Part shown: positions 58,959-64,000 of the stretch, piece after piece
Numbering within the stretch: position 1 is the first letter of the stretch
Layout: each line of letters starts with the position of its first letter
Assembly: GCA_000697665.1 (NCBI GenBank)
Contig: KL197714.1
Span: forward strand, 910,728 to 974,727
From: Jaapia argillacea MUCL 33604
Lineage: Eukaryota > Basidiomycota > Agaricomycetes > Jaapiales > Jaapiaceae
Length of the DNA: 64,000 nt
Direction of reading: 5' to 3'
Notes under the pieces: generated by a model
Database searches by the model: none
The model's input: only the letters and a program-made list of their open reading frames with translations
Told to the model about the DNA's origin: nothing
Made by a program: the position numbers and the translations under genes

Positions 58959-60447
58959 TCATAAGGGCTGCATGGCTACCTCTGAAAGTCTCTGAGAAAG
59001 CAAATCTACGACTCTGTTGAATACGCCTTCCACCTCTACTAAGTATTCTTCTCCGTTTTGATCTTGCATGTTCCCAGCTGGAACATCCAAGGTAAACGAC
59101 GGTGCATAAAGTGGGAATGCACTGTGGTCGGGGATGTCCGTCTCAAGAGACAGTTTACTCCCAATCTACGAATCAGGATGAGTTAGGGGGGTTGGCTACC
59201 GACAAGAAGGGACTCACTGCGATGGAGGTCAAATACGCCCACGCACGAGCAGCGTTTGGATGATTGTAGCCGCCTAAGTGTCTCGGTAAGCATTGTCTGA
59301 AAAACAACTCAGAAAGATTCAACCTCCGCCTAGAAGGACTGTCTTGCACGACCACTCCGTTATGACCCGCTCGATGCACCAGCCAAGGCTTCCTTCCTCC
59401 TCCCCTAGGCACCAATTCCATGTCGCACAAGAATCCCCAGCCAAACCATCACAGCCGCACTGAACAACCAAGTAGTCCGGGAAAAATACATCCTTGATCC
59501 TCTCCACAATCTTCCACACTCGAGCAAACGTGGCAGAAGATGCACCCTCATTGAGCGGGAGCGAAAGCATCAACGGGTTGAAGTCAGGGTCATTGGTATC
59601 GGGAAGAAAGGCTGGAGTTGAGCTTGAGAAGAAGCCGCGAGATGCGTGATGGATGGATAAGTGAAGGAAATTTGAAGAATTCGACCACCGGAAAGCTTGG
59701 TAGACTCCGTCGGAGAAATGTAGATCCAGATCCAAATACATTACTCTTGGTTTTTTTGGCGCAAGAGGAGTCACATCGAGCGAGAGAGTTACGGGTGGAG
59801 GTCGCCCGAGGTTCAGAATCGCGAGTACGCAATCAGCGACATAGCAAAATCCGGAAGCTTGCGATCTCAGCGCATGATGCCTGCTCTCATTCATGAGTAC
59901 CCCTTAGCCAAAGACAATTGCGGTGGAGATGAGCTGACCTCCCGCCATCCCAACATATCGCAACCCTCGCCGGAGTTCGACGTAGAGCCTCTGTCGCCGT
60001 TAGAGTTGCTCCAGCAACAAGTCGGACGTATTCAGGTAGACCAGGAAACGGAGGACAGTCCTATCGGCACCTCAGAGAGATGCAAGCACAGCGAAGAATT
60101 GACAATCACGTCTTCCAAGCCAAAAGTAGAGCACAACTTCTCGTTCGCCGTGGAGGGGTCTTGTGAATTTACGGGATCTAGGATGAAGTCGAGGTATGTA
60201 GGAGTGTGATAGACTGAGAGGTTCTTGTAAGAAGCGAGAATTGGTCGGAGGATTTGGATGCGACTTGATGACAGAAGCTCCAAAGATTTTACAAGAGAAT
60301 GAACGATGATAGAGCGATTGATATTTGAGGGCAAAAGGGACGAGATCTACCCAAGAATGTGAGCTGATCGCACTGTGTATCGCACAGATATCCACACACC
60401 TTCACCAGATCGTCTGAGATGACATACACAATAGGGACATCTGACAT
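58959..60447 (-). CDS. Histone deacetylase, class I type (Hos1/HDAC8-like)
   Basis: Six exons (60447-60400, 60346-60110, 60060-59939, 59880-59324, 59273-59218, 59165-58959) give 408 residues; introns are 49-58 bp. Family blocks in order: SSLLPSNINRSIIVHSLV, EDDCPPFPGLPEYVRLVAGA, GGRHHALRSQASGFCYVAD (His 137/138 of the charge relay), YLDLDLHFSDG (metal ligands Asp 188 and His 190), CGCDGLAGDSCATWNW, and LLGGGGYNHPNAARAWAYL with the catalytic Tyr. It removes acetyl groups from lysines in histones or other proteins. Two deviations stand out: Arg 136 where most class I enzymes have Trp before HH, and LHFSDG in place of LHHGDG. Core catalytic residues are kept, so activity is expected. The subclass is an inference. 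Confidence 0.92.
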
Positions 60448-60670
60448 AGTAGAATGGCAGGCGTAGGGGGGCTTATGAGAGGTGGGCGATGCAGATCGTC
60501 GTATTGTTTTGGAATGAAGTTGATTGGCGCGCAAGAATGAGTCTGTTATACAACGACAATTTACATATGTAACAGGAACCCCTTTTACGATCAAATTGGC
60601 TCGAAAAAACTTGAAATACTAGTGGTGTTCAACTGGCAATATGCCTTTGAGATCAGAGGTGTATCTACCT

Positions 60671-62038
60671 CTACAGCTTCTCCATCTCGCTTCTGATCAA
60701 CTGCTTCGTCTTCTTCTCCATCTCACCAAAGATCTCCAACGCATCGGCAAGCCGTCTGCTTGATTCCCCATCTGCAGCTAGAGCCTCTCTCAACAGCCTC
60801 CCACCATGAGCAAGATAATCACCCTCTACGTACGTAGCTAGAGGAGAGATCGTCAGTAGAAGGTGCAACAAGAGATAACCTGGGGAACATACTTGAGGTT
60901 CCTTTGCTCTCAGACTGATGCTGCAGCGGGATACTAGTGTCAAGTTCGGGATGGTGTGGTTGTGGGGTCTGAGGCGAAGAGCTGACTGGCGCCTTTAGCT
61001 GTGCGAGGACGGCTCCTGGAATGGTGATATGATCCGGGTGGAGTGAAGCCAGGGCCTTCACCTAGACAACGATGAGTCAATCTGGTTCAACTTAAGATCC
61101 CACACACCTACTTCCGCTGCGGTGACAATGCTAAAGACGCAAGTATTTCAGTGACGAGTGTAGATATACTAAACCGAATTGACCTGGCTGGCATGACGAG
61201 TGTCGTCGACCCTATAGTTTTGAAAGTTTGAACAATCGCGCTGATCACTGGCGACATTGGGTGTTCCTTGGCAGGATCTTTGTATTCTTTCCACAACGAA
61301 GGCTCAAAGTGAGCTCGGAGCTCTAATCCGCAGTTAGATGCCACAGTTCGTTGGAGAGTAAGTCAGGTACCCACCGTTGAAATATGGAGCTACGTAGAGA
61401 CACCCTGCTTGAGATGCTGCAACCGCTTGGGGCACAGAAAAGAGAGAAGTTGCAAGAGTTCTGATGCCCTCTTGCTCTAGACGACGACATGCGATGATAG
61501 ACTCTGGAGTGGCGGGGATTTTGATGCAAACTCGAGATCTGATGTAGGTAATGAGCAAAGAGAATCCTCATAGTAGGGATACTCACCTTGGGATACCATT
61601 CTGTTCAAAGACCGATACGAGTTCTTTCGCATGCTGTACCGTCGCCTCGGTGTCGTAAGCCGCAGACGGAGATGTCTGAGCATGAACTCGACCCTTCAAA
61701 TATGGGAAGACTTCCTTGGCTAACAATACCGTCTGAGTTCAGGTGTAGTTAGTTCACCCGTAGAATTTTCGTCGGGAGTGACGCCTGACTAGGAGGTTCA
61801 CAGCGTCGTCGACCGCTCCTTCAATGTTCTTGTGACTCTCCTTGGCTGCTTGAATTACGCTCTTTAAAATGTGTGTTCTCTCCTTCCGAATCGATTCGTT
61901 GTAAACGATCGCCTGATTGGAAGTCATGTCGCAGAACTGGTAGATGGACTCGAACCCAGCAGCCACCTGAGGATCCATAGAATCGACATCGATCGTCACT
62001 GTCGAGGAGATTTGAGACAGCAAAGATATATCAGACAT
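60671..62038 (-). CDS. Transaldolase-family protein
   Basis: Seven exons (62038-61790, 61732-61587, 61538-61375, 61322-61184, 61130-61112, 61061-60893, 60837-60671) give 350 residues. Exon 5 is 19 nt; its donor GTAGGT was chosen because it gives TAAEVKALASL. Family marks are VDVDSMDP at the start, FCDMTSNQAIV, GRVHAQTSPSAAYD, VCIKIPATPESI with the Schiff-base lysine (Lys 138), GIRTLATSLFS, and the later VMPAR and ALASLHPDHITIP. It should use a TIM-barrel with Lys chemistry to move dihydroxyacetone units, as in the pentose-phosphate pathway. The sequence departs from housekeeping transaldolase (no usual TTNPS; DMTSN instead), so it may be a paralogue with another substrate. A Pro/His/Ser-rich insert sits near residues 260-290. 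Confidence 0.85.
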
Positions 62039-62542
62039 GGTTCAAGAGGGACTGAGGCAATTGGGGTGCGGGGTCTGGTGATTTATAGTTGCAGTACGGT
62101 CGGTCCGGGAGGCTCAAGTCTGGCGGATAAGGACACCATGGGACCATAGAAGGCCCCGGTAATTGGAACAATGAGGCAGAAGGAAGATACACATCCCGTC
62201 CAAATTATCCAAGGGTTGTGGCATCCTGGTTCCTGGAGGGAGGTATTGGGGAGGTAAGCAAGTGTGACAGATTGCTGTGTCACGTTCATCTCGACTTACC
62301 CCACGTTTGCGACATCGAAAGTGAAATCAAAGTGAAATGCAAACATGTCCTTGATCAGCGATACAGAGTGCTTATCCTCCTCCAAACTCATCTCATAATT
62401 TCACTGAAATACTGCCTGCCACAGCTACCTCATCCACAGTCTGCGCTTGAATTACCTTCGCCATGTAGATGATCCGTATGGCCCCCGAATCATATCCCTC
62501 AACCCTTCATACTCGTCCAACCCCTACATATTAGCATCCGCC
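62039..62542. promoter_or_regulatory. Divergent promoter region between transaldolase and Sin1 genes
   Basis: 504 bp between the two start codons, with no believable coding exon. Presumably holds both promoters and leaders. No known binding site is clear to me. Confidence 0.4.
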
Positions 62543-64000
62543 ATGGCCGACACCGACAGATGGCCTGAGCTCGCCGTCCCTTCCAGTCCTTTGCCATCGG
62601 AGGACGAGTCGAATCGGGTGCCAGGCGGCGCTCACGGACTGAAGCACACGCATACCATCATGGGGCCGTCCAGGACAGGAATGTACGGCATGCGAGTATC
62701 TGGTCGGAGAGCCTCTGCTATCAAACCTTCCATTAGAAACTCTCGTCTCATCAAACCAGAGTCGGATCAGGTCCTCGAAGAAGATCTTGACGAAGACAAT
62801 GGCGCTCCGCCCACTGGAGGCTCAGCGGAACCAGAGTCGTGGATAGCCGTTCCCCAGAAAAACGAGCCACGGGACGGTGGAGAGGGTGGTCAGGCCGATG
62901 GAGTGGGTGCTGGGGAGAAGGAGCCTACTGCGCCAGAGGTCCAGTTCGTACCAAAGTTCACTTTCAAAGGCGCTGCAGAGATGGAAGCTAGGCGACGACA
63001 GCGTATGATGGCTCGACGTGTGCCTCCCGGTGCAGGCGTGCGACTACCTATCCAACCTGACCCCAGTCTGAACCCAGAAATATCCTCTTCGTCATCGTCT
63101 GAATCCGACGACGACCTGTTGGCAGAAGATGATGAAGACGATTTTGATGATATGCCAGTCGATGATGATGATATGGATGGAGACGATTTCGACCCGTAAG
63201 CTTCAATCACCCCCCAATATATCATGGTTCTGACTCTGTACTCAGAGATTTTGCAGCCACCCGCACACCCGGTGTCACCTCAGACAGCGCCTCCGACGCC
63301 CTCTCCCTCCTCTCCGCTGGCAACTCTTTATCGACCTCAAACCCATCCGGCATCCCATCCTCCTTCCATACGAGTCTTAATACTGGCCGAATACGACCTC
63401 GACCTCTAAGCCCGGTCTCCGAAGGCCGTCATAGCGAAGAGAAAGCTACATCAGAACGGCCCCGAAATACTCAAGAAGATGGGTTTAGTTTCGAGATGGT
63501 CACTCCGCAAAAGGCCCCTCACAGCGATTCTAGCACCCAAACTGATTCAACAAAGACCAAAACCCGGCCTACTCCCCGCCCTTCGTCGTCGTCGTCGGAC
63601 TCGATCTTTGCGCGAGTCAAAGTCTCGCCCATCCGATCGGGTCAATCAGCCCTGACGGCCATGCTCGCATCATCCACTAGTAACTCCTCCAACCCATTCA
63701 GTGAACTGTACGCAAAGACCTCTGGTCGAGCCGAGAAAGACTCCATTTCAGTCCAAGTATTCTTCCCTCACGCCAAGAAACCTGCTGGAAAAGCCATGGA
63801 ATTGAAGGTGAGGAAGGACTCGTCGGTGGAAGAGGTCATTGGGTTTGCGTTGTGGAGTTTTTGGGAAGAAGGCTGGGGGCCAAAGTTGGATGAGGGGTTG
63901 GGTGGCGAGGATGATCCAAAGAGGGCGACGAAGTTGTCTGCTGTTGGGTGGATATTAAGGATAGCAGAAGAGGATGGGGAGGTTGACGAGGATTTCCCAT
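62543..64000 (+). CDS. AVO1: TORC2 subunit Sin1/Avo1 (partial, runs off the window)
   Basis: Exon 1 is 62543-63195 and exon 2 runs from 63246 beyond 64000 after a 50-bp intron; 469 residues are visible. The start is the first ATG in frame (MADTDRWPELAV). The N-terminal region is disordered, with a conserved-looking FTFKGAAEMEARRRQRM and an acidic run near 63090-63190. From about residue 377 the CRIM domain begins: GRAEKDSISVQVFFPHA, then MELKVRKDSSVEEVIGFAL and AVGWILRIAEEDGEVDEDFP. Sin1/Avo1 is a core TORC2 subunit; its CRIM domain recruits AGC kinases such as Ypk1/Gad8 and a C-terminal PH domain binds membrane, which would lie past the window. Confidence 0.92.

Noticed and set aside
1-64000. 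A secondary-metabolite, mating-type or defence gene cluster
   Set aside because: No polyketide or peptide synthase, terpene cyclase, homeodomain pair, pheromone receptor or NLR-type gene is visible; host genes are unrelated housekeeping types.

Overview
This is a window of fungal nuclear DNA, most likely from a mushroom-forming basidiomycete (Agaricomycetes). The protein genes are cut by many short GT-AG introns of about 46-89 bp. Gene spacing is tight, with stops of convergent genes about 70 bp apart and one divergent pair sharing a 142-bp promoter. The conserved proteins (PEX13, WAPL, BIR1-like, tRNase Z, DcpS, GH51, Sin1) read like Agaricomycete versions. All gene models were built by hand from splice signals, reading phase and family motifs; none was checked against transcripts or a database.

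Left arm (1-14 kb). The first 3.4 kb has no convincing gene. Then come an orphan RRM protein (3481-5070, +), a decayed region, a PMP3-type membrane peptide (8390-8834, +), a coiled-coil protein with a WHPDKF C-terminus (9133-10518, -), an acidic orphan (11347-12471, +) and the peroxisomal import protein PEX13 (12777-13970, +).

Middle (14.2-37.9 kb). This is a transposon island with no host gene seen. A Tc1/mariner-type element (14202-23201) is split by a Ty1/copia element (15536-22561), which in turn holds a hAT element (17007-20598) and two solo LTRs of another family. Each nested insertion is proven by its target-site duplication. Further right lie copia and LTR remains, a miniature LTR element (TRIM-like, 32513-33542) and a 2.16-kb palindrome (34123-36280). 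CpG is strongly depleted across much of the island, as expected for long-methylated repeats.

Right arm (38-64 kb). A compact housekeeping block starts with BIR1/survivin-like (-) and WAPL (+) on a shared promoter; both belong to chromosome cohesion and segregation. Next are tRNase Z (-), a large disordered orphan of 1324 residues (-), a LINE 3' relic, the scavenger decapping enzyme DcpS (-), a secreted GH51 alpha-L-arabinofuranosidase (+) with 27 exons, a class I-type histone deacetylase (-), a transaldolase-family enzyme (-) and the start of the TORC2 subunit Sin1/Avo1 (+), which runs off the end.

The genes do not form a pathway cluster. I found no convincing unknown multi-gene system. The most unusual items are the two 3-nt microexons in the GH51 gene, the long palindrome, the TRIM-like element with intact target duplication, and the arginine-rich leader upstream of the tRNase Z AUG.
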